Under the pieces are notes generated by a model. The model saw nothing but the letters and a program-made list of their open reading frames with translations, searched no databases and was not told the origin of the DNA. A stretch of DNA of 64,000 bases from Mycobacterium sp. AT1. GTDB taxonomy: Bacteria; Actinomycetota; Actinomycetes; Mycobacteriales; Mycobacteriaceae. Shown one piece after another: positions 33,800-43,584 of this stretch. A program made the translations under genes and the position numbers. The first letter of the stretch is position 1. Every line of letters starts with the position of its first letter. The DNA is taken from positions 1 through 64,000 of the forward strand of contig NZ_MVOC01000055.1 in NCBI RefSeq assembly GCF_002043095.1, in the 5' to 3' direction.

Positions 33800-36118
33800 A
33801 TGACGATCGCTACTGAGACTGATCAGCTGCTGGACGGGCTCAACCCCCAGCAGCGCAAGGCAGTGCTGCACGAAGGCTCGCCCCTGTTGATCGTCGCGGG
33901 CGCCGGGTCGGGCAAGACGGCGGTGCTCACGCGCCGCATCGCCTACCTGCTGGCCGCCCGTGACGTGGGGGTCGGGCAGGTGCTTGCCATCACCTTCACC
34001 AACAAGGCCGCCGCCGAGATGCGGGAGCGGGTGGTCGAACTGGTGGGCGCCCGGGCTAGATCAATGTGGGTGTCGACGTTCCACTCCACCTGTGTGCGGA
34101 TCCTGCGCAACCAGGCGTCGCTGCTGCCCGGGCTGAACTCGAACTTCTCGATCTACGACGCCGACGACTCGCGCCGTCTGCTGATGATGATCGCCAAGGA
34201 CATGGGGCTCGACACCAAGCGGTACTCGCCGCGATTGTTGGCCAACTCGATCTCCAACCTGAAGAACGAACTGATCGACCCCGACAAGGCGGCCTTCGAG
34301 GCGACGGAGGGTGAAGACGACCTCGCCCGCATCGTCGCCCAGGCCTACGCCGAGTACCAGCGCCGGCTGCGAGCCGCCAACGCGCTCGACTTTGACGACC
34401 TGATCGGTGAGACGGTCGCCGTACTTCAGGCGTTTCCCCAGATCGCCCAGTACTACCGGCGACGCTTCCGGCACATCCTGGTCGACGAGTACCAGGACAC
34501 CAACCATGCGCAGTACGCGCTGGTGCGCGAGCTGGTCGGCCATGATCTGGAGGAGGGCGCCGACGGCGTGCCGCCCGCCGAACTGTGCGTCGTCGGTGAC
34601 GCCGACCAGTCGATCTACGCCTTCCGCGGGGCGACCATCCGCAACATCGAGGACTTCGAGCGCGACTACCCGAACGCGACGACGATCCTGCTGGAACAGA
34701 ACTACCGGTCGACGCAGAACATCCTGTCGGCCGCGAACTCCGTCATCTCCCGGAACACGGGACGCCGGGAGAAGCGGTTGTGGACCGACGCCGGCGAGGG
34801 CGAGCTGATCGTCGGCTACGTCGCCGACAACGAACACGACGAGGCCCGGTTCATTGCCGAGGAGGTCGAGGCGCTCACCTCTCGCGGTGACGTGAACTAC
34901 TCCGACGTCGCCGTGTTCTACCGCACCAACAACTCGTCGCGCGCCGTCGAGGACGTGTTCATCAGGGCCGGCATTCCCTACAAGGTGGTCGGCGGCGTCC
35001 GGTTCTACGAGCGTAAGGAAATTCGCGACATCGTCGCCTACCTCCGCGTGTTGGACAACCCCGGCGACGCCGTGAGCATGCGACGCATCCTGAACACGCC
35101 GCGCCGCGGGATCGGCGACCGCGCCGAGGCGTGCGTCGCGGTTCACGCGGAGAACACCGGCGGCACGTTCAACGACAGCCTGCAGGCCGCTGCCGAAGGC
35201 CGGGTGCCGATGCTGAACACGCGCTCGGAGAAGGCGATCGCCGCGTTCGTCGGATTGCTCGACGAGCTGCGCGGGTTGCTCGACGACGAGCTGGGCAACC
35301 TCGTCGAGGCCGTCCTCGAACGCACGGGATATCGCCGCGAGCTCGAGGCGTCGAACGATCCTCAGGACCAGGCGCGGCTCGACAACCTCAACGAACTCGT
35401 CAGCGTCGCACACGAATACAGCATCGACGCGGCCAACGCCGCCGCGCTGCGCGAAGAGGATCCCGAGCTTCAGGACGAGGACGTGCCGGACACCGGGGTG
35501 CTGGCTCAATTCCTGGAGCGGGTGTCGCTGGTCGCCGACGCGGACGGCATCCCCGACGAGGGGTCAGGCGTCGTGACGATGATGACGTTGCACACGGCCA
35601 AGGGCCTGGAGTTCCCAATGGTGTTCGTCACCGGCTGGGAGGACGGCATGTTCCCGCACATGCGTGCCCTGGGCGATCCGATGGAGCTGTCCGAGGAGCG
35701 ACGCCTCGCCTACGTCGGCATCACCCGCGCCAGACAACGGTTGTACCTGAGCCGCGCGAAGGTGCGGTCGTCATGGGGTCAGCCGATGCTCAACCCCGAA
35801 TCGCGGTTCCTTCGCGAGATTCCACAGGAGCTCATCGACTGGCGTCGAGTCGAGGCGCCGCAGTCGTCGTTCGGCGTACCCGCCAGTGGCGCAGGACGAT
35901 TCGGCACGCCGCGGCCCGCGCCCGCCCGCACGTCTGGTGCCCGCAACCGGCCGGCGATCACGCTGGAGCCCGGTGATCGGGTCACGCACGACAAGTACGG
36001 TCTTGGCCGGGTGGAAGAGGTCTCCGGCATGGGTGAGTCCGCGATGTCGCTCATCGACTTCGGCAGCGCGGGTCGGGTAAAGCTGATGCACAACCACGCG
36101 CCGATTCAGAAGCTGTAA
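33800..36118 (+). CDS. uvrD1: ATP-dependent DNA helicase UvrD1
   Basis: A superfamily 1A 3'-5' helicase of 772 residues for nucleotide-excision and double-strand-break repair. The helicase motifs appear in order: GAGSGKT (I), AITFTNKAAAEMRER (Ia), VDEYQDTN (II), GDADQSIYAFRGA (III), TMMTLHTAKGLEFP (V) and EERRLAYVGITRARQ (VI). The C-terminal Tudor-like end GDRVTHDKYGLGRVEEV is the part linked to Ku/RNA-polymerase binding in relatives. The ATG at 33800 gives the length of Rv0949 (771 aa); the frame is open further upstream. Confidence 0.98.
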   Translation: MTIATETDQLLDGLNPQQRKAVLHEGSPLLIVAGAGSGKTAVLTRRIAYLLAARDVGVGQVLAITFTNKAAAEMRERVVELVGARARSMWVSTFHSTCVRILRNQASLLPGLNSNFSIYDADDSRRLLMMIAKDMGLDTKRYSPRLLANSISNLKNELIDPDKAAFEATEGEDDLARIVAQAYAEYQRRLRAANALDFDDLIGETVAVLQAFPQIAQYYRRRFRHILVDEYQDTNHAQYALVRELVGHDLEEGADGVPPAELCVVGDADQSIYAFRGATIRNIEDFERDYPNATTILLEQNYRSTQNILSAANSVISRNTGRREKRLWTDAGEGELIVGYVADNEHDEARFIAEEVEALTSRGDVNYSDVAVFYRTNNSSRAVEDVFIRAGIPYKVVGGVRFYERKEIRDIVAYLRVLDNPGDAVSMRRILNTPRRGIGDRAEACVAVHAENTGGTFNDSLQAAAEGRVPMLNTRSEKAIAAFVGLLDELRGLLDDELGNLVEAVLERTGYRRELEASNDPQDQARLDNLNELVSVAHEYSIDAANAAALREEDPELQDEDVPDTGVLAQFLERVSLVADADGIPDEGSGVVTMMTLHTAKGLEFPMVFVTGWEDGMFPHMRALGDPMELSEERRLAYVGITRARQRLYLSRAKVRSSWGQPMLNPESRFLREIPQELIDWRRVEAPQSSFGVPASGAGRFGTPRPAPARTSGARNRPAITLEPGDRVTHDKYGLGRVEEVSGMGESAMSLIDFGSAGRVKLMHNHAPIQKL

Positions 36119-36123
36119 CCGAC

Positions 36124-36702
36124 TCAGCGGCACCAGCGGCCCGTGGCGGGCAGCAGCGCAAGGGTGATCGCGGCGACGGGAAGTATCGGGATGCCGTATA
36201 CGAGCTGGGGCAGGTCGGCGCCTGCGACGAAGAGGCCTGCGAAGATCATCAGGGCGACGACGGAGCCGACGACGATCAGCAATCGGCCGATGCGTTGGCG
36301 CAGCAGCAGTGAGATCAGCCCTCCAATGGTCGCCGCAGCCGACACGGCGGTGAGGAAACCTATTGCGATGCAAAACAATTCGTCGGTGCCCCACCAGCCG
36401 CTGATGAGCGAGGTGGCGATGACGGCCGTCGCCCAGCCGCTGATGATGCTGACCGTCGCGGTGGCAGACGCCGCGAGAGGGCTCTGACGGGTGACGGGCG
36501 GTTGCTGACGCGGCAGGGGTGGCGGCGCGGCCTGCGGGATGAAGCTGGTCTGTGGCTCGGGGGCTGTGGGAAAGGCGCCCGTGGGGCTCCTCCGGATGAT
36601 GCCGGTGTGCTGCTCTGAGAACTCAGGAGATGGTGGTGGGGCAGCCTCTGGCTGCCGCCGGATGATGCGGGTTTCCTCGGATGGGGGTCCGCCGGAGGTC
36701 AC
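36124..36702 (-). CDS. Proline-rich membrane protein, hypothetical
   Basis: A 192-residue protein with a proline-rich cytosolic N-terminus (1-75) containing two copies of an IIRR(Q/S)P motif (RIIRRQPEA and GIIRRSPTG). Three or four transmembrane helices follow (about 80-185). No family is recognised. Its ATG lies just after the stop of the M23 peptidase gene on the same strand (three bases between), so the two probably form one transcript, and a cell-envelope role is plausible. It is convergent with uvrD1. Confidence 0.75.
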   Translation of the reverse strand: MTSGGPPSEETRIIRRQPEAAPPPSPEFSEQHTGIIRRSPTGAFPTAPEPQTSFIPQAAPPPLPRQQPPVTRQSPLAASATATVSIISGWATAVIATSLISGWWGTDELFCIAIGFLTAVSAAATIGGLISLLLRQRIGRLLIVVGSVVALMIFAGLFVAGADLPQLVYGIPILPVAAITLALLPATGRWCR

Positions 36703-36705
36703 CGG

Positions 36706-37755
36706 TCAGCCGACGTAGTTGCCGGGGCTCAGACCCTTCGCGGCGAGCCACGGCACGGGGTCGACGAAGTCGGTGCCGTTCTTCAGGACCGAGAAGTGCA
36801 GGTGCGGTCCCGTGGACTGACCGCGGTTGCCGATGGTGGCGATCTGGTCGCCCGCCATGACTCGCTCGCCTGGGGTGACGAGCCAGGTGTTGACGTGGCC
36901 GTACAGGGTGACGGTGCCGTCGGAGTGCCGGATCTTGACCCAGGCGCCGTAGCCGGCGGTGAGCCCGGCGTCGGTGACGACGCCGTCCGCGGCGGCCACG
37001 ATGGGCGTTCCGATCGAGTTGGCGATGTCGATGCCTGCGTGCAGGACGCCCCAGCGGTACCCGAAGCCGGACGTCCACACCCCGCGGGCAGGCATGACGT
37101 ACATGGGCCTGGAGAGCCGCGCCTCGCGCTCGGCGCGCTCGGCGGCGAAGGCGGCACCGTTGGCGAGTTCTTGGCTGTGTACGGCCTCGCTGGCCACTGG
37201 CGCGACGGTCACGATCTGCATGCCATCCGACGAGCCGGTGATCGCGGCGCCGTCGACGAAGGCGTTGGGTCCCGCGGCGACCATCTGGTCGACGGGGGCC
37301 TTGTCGGAGGCGTTGACCACCGAGTAGGCGGCAGCGGCGGTGGCGCCCGCAGCCATCGCGGCGGCGACGAGCCGAGCCTTGACGTGGCCTTCGCCGACCT
37401 TGCGGTGCAGGCCGCGGCGGCTCGACATGTCGATGACGTCGGTGTTCTCCATGCCGTCGCTGACATCGGTGTAGCTGTCGCGGTAGGCGTGGGTGGACCG
37501 GCGCTCGTCACCGGAGCGGGGACGGAACTGGGCGGGGACGGCAAGCCGCAGCGGCGTCAGGTCGTCGGTGTCGTGTAGGTCGTCGAGCTCGGGGGCGCGA
37601 ATCACCCGTGACTCGCGATCGAATGCGCCAGCGTTGCTGAAGTCCAAGTCGTCGAGATCGCCGAACTCGTTGAACGGGATGATGTCGGTGGTGGTGGCGT
37701 CATAGTGGGTCGTCGAGGTCTCACGAGGTGCCCGTGATGAACCTTGCTCAGCCAA
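36706..37755 (-). CDS. M23 family metallopeptidase (Rv0950c-like)
   Basis: A membrane-anchored peptidoglycan peptidase of 349 residues. A long cytosolic N-terminus (about 1-130) leads to one hydrophobic segment (KARLVAAAMAAGATAAAAYS). The LytM/M23 domain at the C-terminus has GVLHAGIDIAN (first His and Asp ligands), YGAWVKIRHSDG, LYGHVN and GPHLHFSVL (HxH). All zinc ligands appear intact. The position next to sucC matches M. tuberculosis. The 260-base divergent promoter it shares with sucC carries a CRP-like site. Confidence 0.93.
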   Translation of the reverse strand: MAEQGSSRAPRETSTTHYDATTTDIIPFNEFGDLDDLDFSNAGAFDRESRVIRAPELDDLHDTDDLTPLRLAVPAQFRPRSGDERRSTHAYRDSYTDVSDGMENTDVIDMSSRRGLHRKVGEGHVKARLVAAAMAAGATAAAAYSVVNASDKAPVDQMVAAGPNAFVDGAAITGSSDGMQIVTVAPVASEAVHSQELANGAAFAAERAEREARLSRPMYVMPARGVWTSGFGYRWGVLHAGIDIANSIGTPIVAAADGVVTDAGLTAGYGAWVKIRHSDGTVTLYGHVNTWLVTPGERVMAGDQIATIGNRGQSTGPHLHFSVLKNGTDFVDPVPWLAAKGLSPGNYVG

Positions 37756-37842
37756 CCCAAATGTCCTTCGCGCCGTGACCGTTCCGTGACTTAGACCAGA
37801 GGCACGTTAACCAAAATCCAATGTTGGTGGCAACCCGTGGCC

Positions 37843-37858
37843 ATATTCCGCCGGATAT
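37843..37858. promoter_or_regulatory. Palindrome adjoining the CRP-like site
   Basis: ATATTCCGCCGGATAT, an imperfect dyad ending where the TGTGA box begins. It may be a second regulator site or part of a promoter. Confidence 0.35.
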
Positions 37859-37874
37859 TGTGACTTGTATCACT
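37859..37874. promoter_or_regulatory. CRP-like site upstream of sucC
   Basis: TGTGACTTGTATCACT matches the CRP consensus TGTGA-N6-TCACA at nine of ten fixed positions. It lies 143 bases before sucC and 104 before the M23 gene, so either or both could be controlled by cAMP. Confidence 0.5.
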
Positions 37875-38016
37875 ACAAGGGTCCCGGTGAGATGTACCAC
37901 ATGGGCGGGCCGGGGTGCGGATCACATTGGGGTGTGTGGATAAAGTTCCTTCCGAGCCATTCTGGCCGAAACGTAGGTAAACAACCAATCAGTCAAAGCA
38001 GACAGACGGTGAGCCC

Positions 38017-39180
38017 ATGGATCTCTTCGAATACCAGGCGAAGGAGCTGTTCGCCAAGCACAACGTCCCAACCACCCCGGGTCGGGTAACCGACACGGCT
38101 GAGGACGCCAAGGCGATCGCCGAGGAAATCGGCAAGCCAGTGATGGTGAAGGCCCAGGTCAAGGTCGGCGGTCGAGGCAAGGCCGGCGGCGTCAAGTACG
38201 CGGCCACTCCCGATGACGCCTTCACCCACGCGCAGAACATCCTCGGCCTGGACATCAAGGGTCACGTCGTCAAGAAGCTGCTCGTCGCCGAGGCCAGCGA
38301 CATCGCGGAGGAGTACTACATCTCCTTCCTGCTGGACCGCTCGAACCGCACGTACCTCGCCATGTGCTCCGTAGAAGGTGGCGTGGAGATCGAGGAAGTG
38401 GCCGCGACGAAGCCCGAGCGGCTCGCCAAGGTCCCCGTTGACGCCGTCAAGGGCGTCGACCTCGCCTTCGCCCGCTCGATCGCCGAGCAGGGCCACCTGC
38501 CCGCCGAGGTGCTGGACGCCGCCGCGGTGACCATCCAGAAGCTGTGGGATGTCTTCGTCGGTGAAGACGCCACCCTGGTCGAGGTGAACCCCCTCGTCCG
38601 CACGCCGGACGATCAGATCCTCGCCCTCGACGGCAAGGTCACCCTCGACGCCAACGCCGACTTCCGTCAGCCGGGCCACGAGGAGTTCGAGGACAAGGAC
38701 GCAACGGACCCCCTCGAGCTCAAGGCCAAGGAGAACGACCTCAACTACGTCAAGCTCGACGGTGCGGTCGGCATCATCGGCAACGGCGCGGGTCTGGTCA
38801 TGTCGACCCTCGACGTCGTCGCGTACGCCGGTGAGAAGCACGGCGGCGTGAAGCCCGCCAACTTCCTCGACATCGGTGGTGGCGCCTCGGCAGAGGTGAT
38901 GGCCAACGGGCTCGACGTGATCCTCAACGACAGTCAGGTCAAGAGCGTGTTCGTCAACGTCTTCGGTGGCATCACCGCGTGTGACGCGGTGGCCAACGGC
39001 ATCGTCGGTGCGCTGAAGAAGCTCGGCGACGAGGCCAACAAGCCGCTGATCGTCCGTCTCGACGGCAACAACGTCGAAGAGGGTCGCCGCATTCTGGCCG
39101 AGGCGAACCATCCGCTGGTGATCCAGGCCGACACGATGGACGCCGGCGCCGACAAGGCCGCCGAGCTGGCGAACAAGTAA
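38017..39180 (+). CDS. sucC: Succinyl-CoA synthetase (ADP-forming) beta subunit
   Basis: With SucD it interconverts succinyl-CoA and succinate plus nucleoside triphosphate in the TCA cycle. The 387-residue protein has the N-terminal MDLFEYQAKELFAKH, the ATP-grasp segment KAQVKVGGRGKAGGVK and the CoA-ligase part with LDIGGGAS and NVFGGITACDAVA. SucD follows after 12 bases. The ATG is preceded by a purine-rich AGACAGACGG, and the conserved N-terminus fixes the start. Confidence 0.98.
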   Translation: MDLFEYQAKELFAKHNVPTTPGRVTDTAEDAKAIAEEIGKPVMVKAQVKVGGRGKAGGVKYAATPDDAFTHAQNILGLDIKGHVVKKLLVAEASDIAEEYYISFLLDRSNRTYLAMCSVEGGVEIEEVAATKPERLAKVPVDAVKGVDLAFARSIAEQGHLPAEVLDAAAVTIQKLWDVFVGEDATLVEVNPLVRTPDDQILALDGKVTLDANADFRQPGHEEFEDKDATDPLELKAKENDLNYVKLDGAVGIIGNGAGLVMSTLDVVAYAGEKHGGVKPANFLDIGGGASAEVMANGLDVILNDSQVKSVFVNVFGGITACDAVANGIVGALKKLGDEANKPLIVRLDGNNVEEGRRILAEANHPLVIQADTMDAGADKAAELANK

Positions 39181-39192
39181 GGGACGCTTGAT

Positions 39193-40095
<903 letters not shown>

Positions 40096-40102
40096 GTTCC
40101 TC

Positions 40103-40163
40103 CGCGAACAGACGCAAAGGGCCCTCGATCCGCGTGATCGAGGGCCCTTAGCGTCTGCTCGCG
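40103..40163 (+). terminator. Long hairpin terminator after sucD
   Basis: A nested stem: CGCGA, CAGACGC and AGGGCCCTCGATC pair with their complements across a five-base loop, giving about 25 base pairs with short internal bulges. It starts eight bases after the sucD stop. Confidence 0.9.
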
Positions 40164-40190
40164 AGGGTGGGTGGTCGAGGCGCGCGGAGT

Positions 40191-40204
40191 TGGAACACGT
40201 TCCA
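40191..40204. promoter_or_regulatory. KstR-type operator before the thiolase-like gene
   Basis: TGGAACACGTTCCA fits TNNAACNNGTTNNA with perfect six-base arms and lies 22 bases before the ATG of the thiolase-like gene. Confidence 0.6.
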
Positions 40205-40226
40205 GTTTCAGTTAGCCTGACGAACT

Positions 40227-41762
40227 ATGCAGGTAGATCCCCATACCCCGGTCGTCGTCGGCGTCGGTCAGTTCACCGAACGCATCGGCACCCCCGACTA
40301 TCGCGGCATGTCGTCGGTCGACCTCGCCACCGAGGCGGTACGGGCGGCCCTCGCCGACACCGGTGCCGACGTGGCCGCCGTCGCGCAGGCGGTCGAGGTG
40401 TTCGCCGGGTTGCGGCAATTCGAGATCTGCACACCCTTCGGCGACCCGCCCCTTGGCGCATCGGACAACTACGTGCGTTCGGTGGCGCAGCGCGTCGGCG
40501 CCGATCCGGCGCGGGCCATCCTGGAGCCGATCGGCGGCAACGGACCGCAGAAGCTGATGACGGAGTTCGCCGCCGCGATCGCCGCCGGTGACCACGAGGT
40601 GGTGCTGATCCTCGGCTCGGAGAACGGCTCGACGCTGAAGACCTTCGCCGATCGCGACCACAAACCCGATCACGGCGAGACCGTCGGCGGTCAACTCGAG
40701 GACCGCGGCTTCGGCTTCGAGCAGTACACGAGCGAGTACACCGCCACACACGGGCTGACCGGCGCGCCCGTGCAGTACGGACTGCTCGACAACGCGCGGC
40801 GTGCCCGGTTGGGCCTCGACGTCGGGGATTACCGCCGCCGGATGGCGGAGCTGTTCGCGCCCTTCTCGAAAGTCGCTGCCAAGAAACCGTTTTCGTCGTC
40901 CCCGGTGGAGCGGTCGGTCGACGAGATCGAGACCGTGACCGACGAGAACCGGATGATCTGCGACCCGTATCCGCGACTGCTGGTGGCCCGCGACACCGTC
41001 AACCAGGGCGCCGCCGCGCTGGTGATGTCGGTGGCCGCCGCCCGTCGCCTCGGAGTGCCAGAGGAGAAGTGGGTCTACCTGCGCGGGCACGCCGACCAGA
41101 CCGAGCAGGACCTGCTGGACCGGGCCGACCTCGGTGTCAGCCACGCGGCGAAACAAGCTGTGTCGGAAGCGCTTCGGGGTGCCGGCATCGGGATCGACGA
41201 CGTGGCGACGTTCGACCTCTACAGCTGCTTTCCGTTCCCGGTGTTCGCGGTGTGCGACGAGTTCGGACTCGCCGACGACGACCCGCGGGGGCTCACGCTC
41301 ACCGGCGGTCTGCCGTACTTCGGCGGGCCGGGAAACAGCTACTCGCTGCACGGCATCGCCGAGACCGTCGCCGAGATGCGCGAGAGGCCGGGAACGTTCG
41401 GGCTCGTCGGCGCCAATGGTGGTGTCATGAGCAAGTATTCGGCCGGGGTGTACTCCACCGCGCCCGCCGACTGGGAGCCCGACCGCGGCAAGGCGCTGCA
41501 GGGCGACATCGCGGCGCTGCCGAAGGTGCCGGTCACTCGCACCGCCGACGGACTCGGAACGATCGAGACCTACTCGGTGCGCTACGACTGGCCGGTCACG
41601 ACGGGCGTCATCATCGGGCGGCTCGCCGCGGACGGCAGCCGGTTCATGGCGCTCACCGAGGACGACGATCTGGTGGCGTTGATGACCGGGGGAGACCCGC
41701 TCGGCGCCGCGATCACCGTCACCTCGACCGAGGACGGGGTCAACCGCGCGACGCTAGCGTGA
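40227..41762 (+). CDS. Thiolase-superfamily protein without nucleophilic cysteine
   Basis: A 511-residue protein of the group annotated as acetyl-CoA acetyltransferase or lipid-transfer protein (Rv1867-like). The thiolase fold is visible: GVGQFTERIG at the start, ALADTG, and C-terminal GGLPYFGGPGNSYSLHGIAE with the conserved His. Where classical thiolases have the reactive Cys (C-S-S-G), this one reads GGNGPQKLM, and the second Cys region reads GANGGVMSKYSAG. It therefore cannot use the usual mechanism and resembles SCP-x/retro-aldol partner proteins. A KstR-type site just upstream links it to sterol metabolism. Confidence 0.85.
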   Translation: MQVDPHTPVVVGVGQFTERIGTPDYRGMSSVDLATEAVRAALADTGADVAAVAQAVEVFAGLRQFEICTPFGDPPLGASDNYVRSVAQRVGADPARAILEPIGGNGPQKLMTEFAAAIAAGDHEVVLILGSENGSTLKTFADRDHKPDHGETVGGQLEDRGFGFEQYTSEYTATHGLTGAPVQYGLLDNARRARLGLDVGDYRRRMAELFAPFSKVAAKKPFSSSPVERSVDEIETVTDENRMICDPYPRLLVARDTVNQGAAALVMSVAAARRLGVPEEKWVYLRGHADQTEQDLLDRADLGVSHAAKQAVSEALRGAGIGIDDVATFDLYSCFPFPVFAVCDEFGLADDDPRGLTLTGGLPYFGGPGNSYSLHGIAETVAEMRERPGTFGLVGANGGVMSKYSAGVYSTAPADWEPDRGKALQGDIAALPKVPVTRTADGLGTIETYSVRYDWPVTTGVIIGRLAADGSRFMALTEDDDLVALMTGGDPLGAAITVTSTEDGVNRATLA

Positions 41763-42516
41763 CATCCGATCGCGTACAGATCAGCGCCAGTGCGTCATTG
41801 GTCGCACTGACCCCCTCGTTGCCGAGCACGTCTCGCAGGCGTTCGCGTAGTGCGGTCTTCGCGGCCGGTGCCAGCACGACGTGGTTGGAGTGGGTGAAGA
41901 CGAGGCTCAGCCAGTCTTCGGTCGAGTAGTGCAGCTCTTCGCCGACCTCGACGCGCTCGACCGCGAACTCGCCTCGGCGCAGCATCGCGTGCAGCGCGGT
42001 CTCGGCGTTGTTCGCCGACGTCGACGCGGGCGTGGTGACGCCGTACTCGGCGGAGATCCGTTCGAGTCCGCGCCGTGTCGAGTCGCTCGGCATGATGCGG
42101 TTCCACATCAACGCCAGCCGGCCGCCGGCGGTGAGCAGCGACGCCAGCTTCGGCAGGGCGACGTCGGGGTCCACCCAGTGGAACGACTGCCCGAAGGTGA
42201 CGAGGTCGAACGTGCGGTCACGGGGCTGCCACTGTTCGAAAGTGCTGCGCTCGAACGGAATTCCCTTCGCGAGGCACCGTGCCGCCATCTGCTCGTCCGG
42301 TTCGACGGCCAGTACGTCGGCCCCGGCGCTCATGAGTTGAGCCGACAGGATGCCGGTGCCTGCCCCCACGTCGAGAACGGTCAGGCCGGGCGCCGTCACC
42401 AGCCGCTCGATCAACGCCTGCGGATACCGCGGGCGATGGCGGTCGTACTCGTCGGCCACCGAGCCGAACGACTCGGCGCGGCGACGGTCGGTGAAGACGG
42501 GGGTGGGCTCTGCCAT
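41740..42516 (-). CDS. Class I SAM-dependent methyltransferase
   Basis: A 258-residue methyltransferase of the ubiE/UbiG-like type. Motif I is VLDVGAGTGILS near residue 48, motif II VLAVEPDEQM, and post-motif segments are FDLVTFGQSFHWVD and LLTAGGRLALMWN. The substrate is unknown. The ATG at 42516 precedes the conserved start FGSVADEYDRHRPRYP. Its 3' end overlaps the thiolase-like gene by 23 bases tail to tail. Confidence 0.88.
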   Translation of the reverse strand: MAEPTPVFTDRRRAESFGSVADEYDRHRPRYPQALIERLVTAPGLTVLDVGAGTGILSAQLMSAGADVLAVEPDEQMAARCLAKGIPFERSTFEQWQPRDRTFDLVTFGQSFHWVDPDVALPKLASLLTAGGRLALMWNRIMPSDSTRRGLERISAEYGVTTPASTSANNAETALHAMLRRGEFAVERVEVGEELHYSTEDWLSLVFTHSNHVVLAPAAKTALRERLRDVLGNEGVSATNDALALICTRSDVTLASRG

Positions 42517-42571
42517 GTCACCAGGATGCCCGCTGTGGCTGGGAAGCCTCTGAGCAAGCGGCTGCGGACCG

Positions 42572-43060
42572 TCAGAAGGCCCAGCTGCCCGACGGCTGCA
42601 GCACGAAGCCGTGTCGGTGGTCGGCGTCGATGCACGCGACCAGTTGGTCCCTTCCGGCGACACAGGTGGCGTTCTTGCCCACGAGCTTGCTGCCCGCGTT
42701 CATCGGTTTGACCGACCGCGCGGTGACACACCGGCTGGCCGACCGGACGATTGCGTACGGCACGTCTCCACCCGACTCGTCCGCCTTGCGGACCGTCGGG
42801 CATCCCGACCCCCCAATCGAATTGGGCACGCCAGGAAAGCCGTGACAGATGACCGATTCGTGCGCACCCCAGTCGAGCACGCAGTCGATCTGTTGATCCG
42901 GGCTCAGGAAATTCGTGTCCCCGAGGTCGTCGTAATCGCCGGGGTCGACGGCGGTGAACGCGCTGAGATCTGGGAAATTCGAGGGTGGGGAAGCGATCTT
43001 GGGTGTTGGCGAGCACGCGGCGAGCGTGAATGCCCCGACGGCGATCCAGTGCACCCGCAT
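42572..43060 (-). CDS. Small lipoprotein, paralog of its upstream neighbour
   Basis: A 162-residue exported protein. The N-terminus is a lipoprotein signal with lipobox LAAC, Cys16. The mature part has several cysteine-containing segments, for example IDCVLDW, GSGCPTVR and NATCVAGRDQLVACID, and ends HRHGFVLQPSGSWAF. That end is nearly the same as in the protein encoded just upstream. Family members in mycobacteria are uncharacterised. Its ATG shares a base with the upstream stop (TGATG), so the two are translationally coupled. It is the last gene of the operon that begins with the EspC-like gene. Confidence 0.8.
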   Translation of the reverse strand: MRVHWIAVGAFTLAACSPTPKIASPPSNFPDLSAFTAVDPGDYDDLGDTNFLSPDQQIDCVLDWGAHESVICHGFPGVPNSIGGSGCPTVRKADESGGDVPYAIVRSASRCVTARSVKPMNAGSKLVGKNATCVAGRDQLVACIDADHRHGFVLQPSGSWAF

Positions 43061-43566
43061 CAGAAGACCCAGCTGCCGGACGGCCGCAGTACGAAGCCGT
43101 GGCGGTTGCGCATGTCGACGCAGGCTGTCAATCGATCCTGTCCCGCGACGCAGGTGATCCCGAAGGCAGCGTTGGTGACCTTTTGTCCGGCTCCGAGAAC
43201 CGGGTCGGAACTTGGAACGCACGATCCGTCCTCGGACTGGAATACGAACGGCTGCGCCGCATTACCGCCGCCGTTCTGCACGTTGTCGCATGTCCCGGGT
43301 CGGTCTGAAAGGCCCGGAAAGTCGCCCGTGCACCATGACGATCCGCCGATCGCGCAGCTGATTCCGTCGGTCGTGCGAAAGAACAGATAGCCGTTCGTCC
43401 AGCGTTCGGCATGGGAGAAGGGGCGTACGAACTGCCCCGGGTCGGTCTCGGCGAACTGACTCACATCGGGGAAGCCGGGAGGATCGGCGGCGGCCGGGCG
43501 GGCCGTCAGGACGCCAAACGTGGCCAGCGTGACCATCACACTGGGCCAGAAGATCTTGCTGCTCAA
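43060..43566 (-). CDS. Secreted cysteine-containing protein, tandem paralog
   Basis: A 168-residue secreted protein with a signal peptide ending near ARPAAA and a mature N-terminus DPPGFPDVSQF. Core features are DGISCAIGGSSWCTGDFPG and ITCVAGQDRLTACVDMRNR, ending GFVLRPSGSWVF. The conserved Cys pairs suggest disulfides outside the cell. It resembles the downstream lipoprotein along its whole length, so the pair arose by tandem duplication. It starts 18 bases after the stop of the type VII substrate gene. No function is known. Confidence 0.8.
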   Translation of the reverse strand: MSSKIFWPSVMVTLATFGVLTARPAAADPPGFPDVSQFAETDPGQFVRPFSHAERWTNGYLFFRTTDGISCAIGGSSWCTGDFPGLSDRPGTCDNVQNGGGNAAQPFVFQSEDGSCVPSSDPVLGAGQKVTNAAFGITCVAGQDRLTACVDMRNRHGFVLRPSGSWVF

Positions 43567-43584
43567 GGTGTTCGCCCCAGTCTG

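Noticed and set aside
37756..38016. ydaO-type or other riboswitch upstream of the M23 peptidase
   Set aside because: No conserved riboswitch core could be recognised; the region is better explained by the CRP-like box and promoters.
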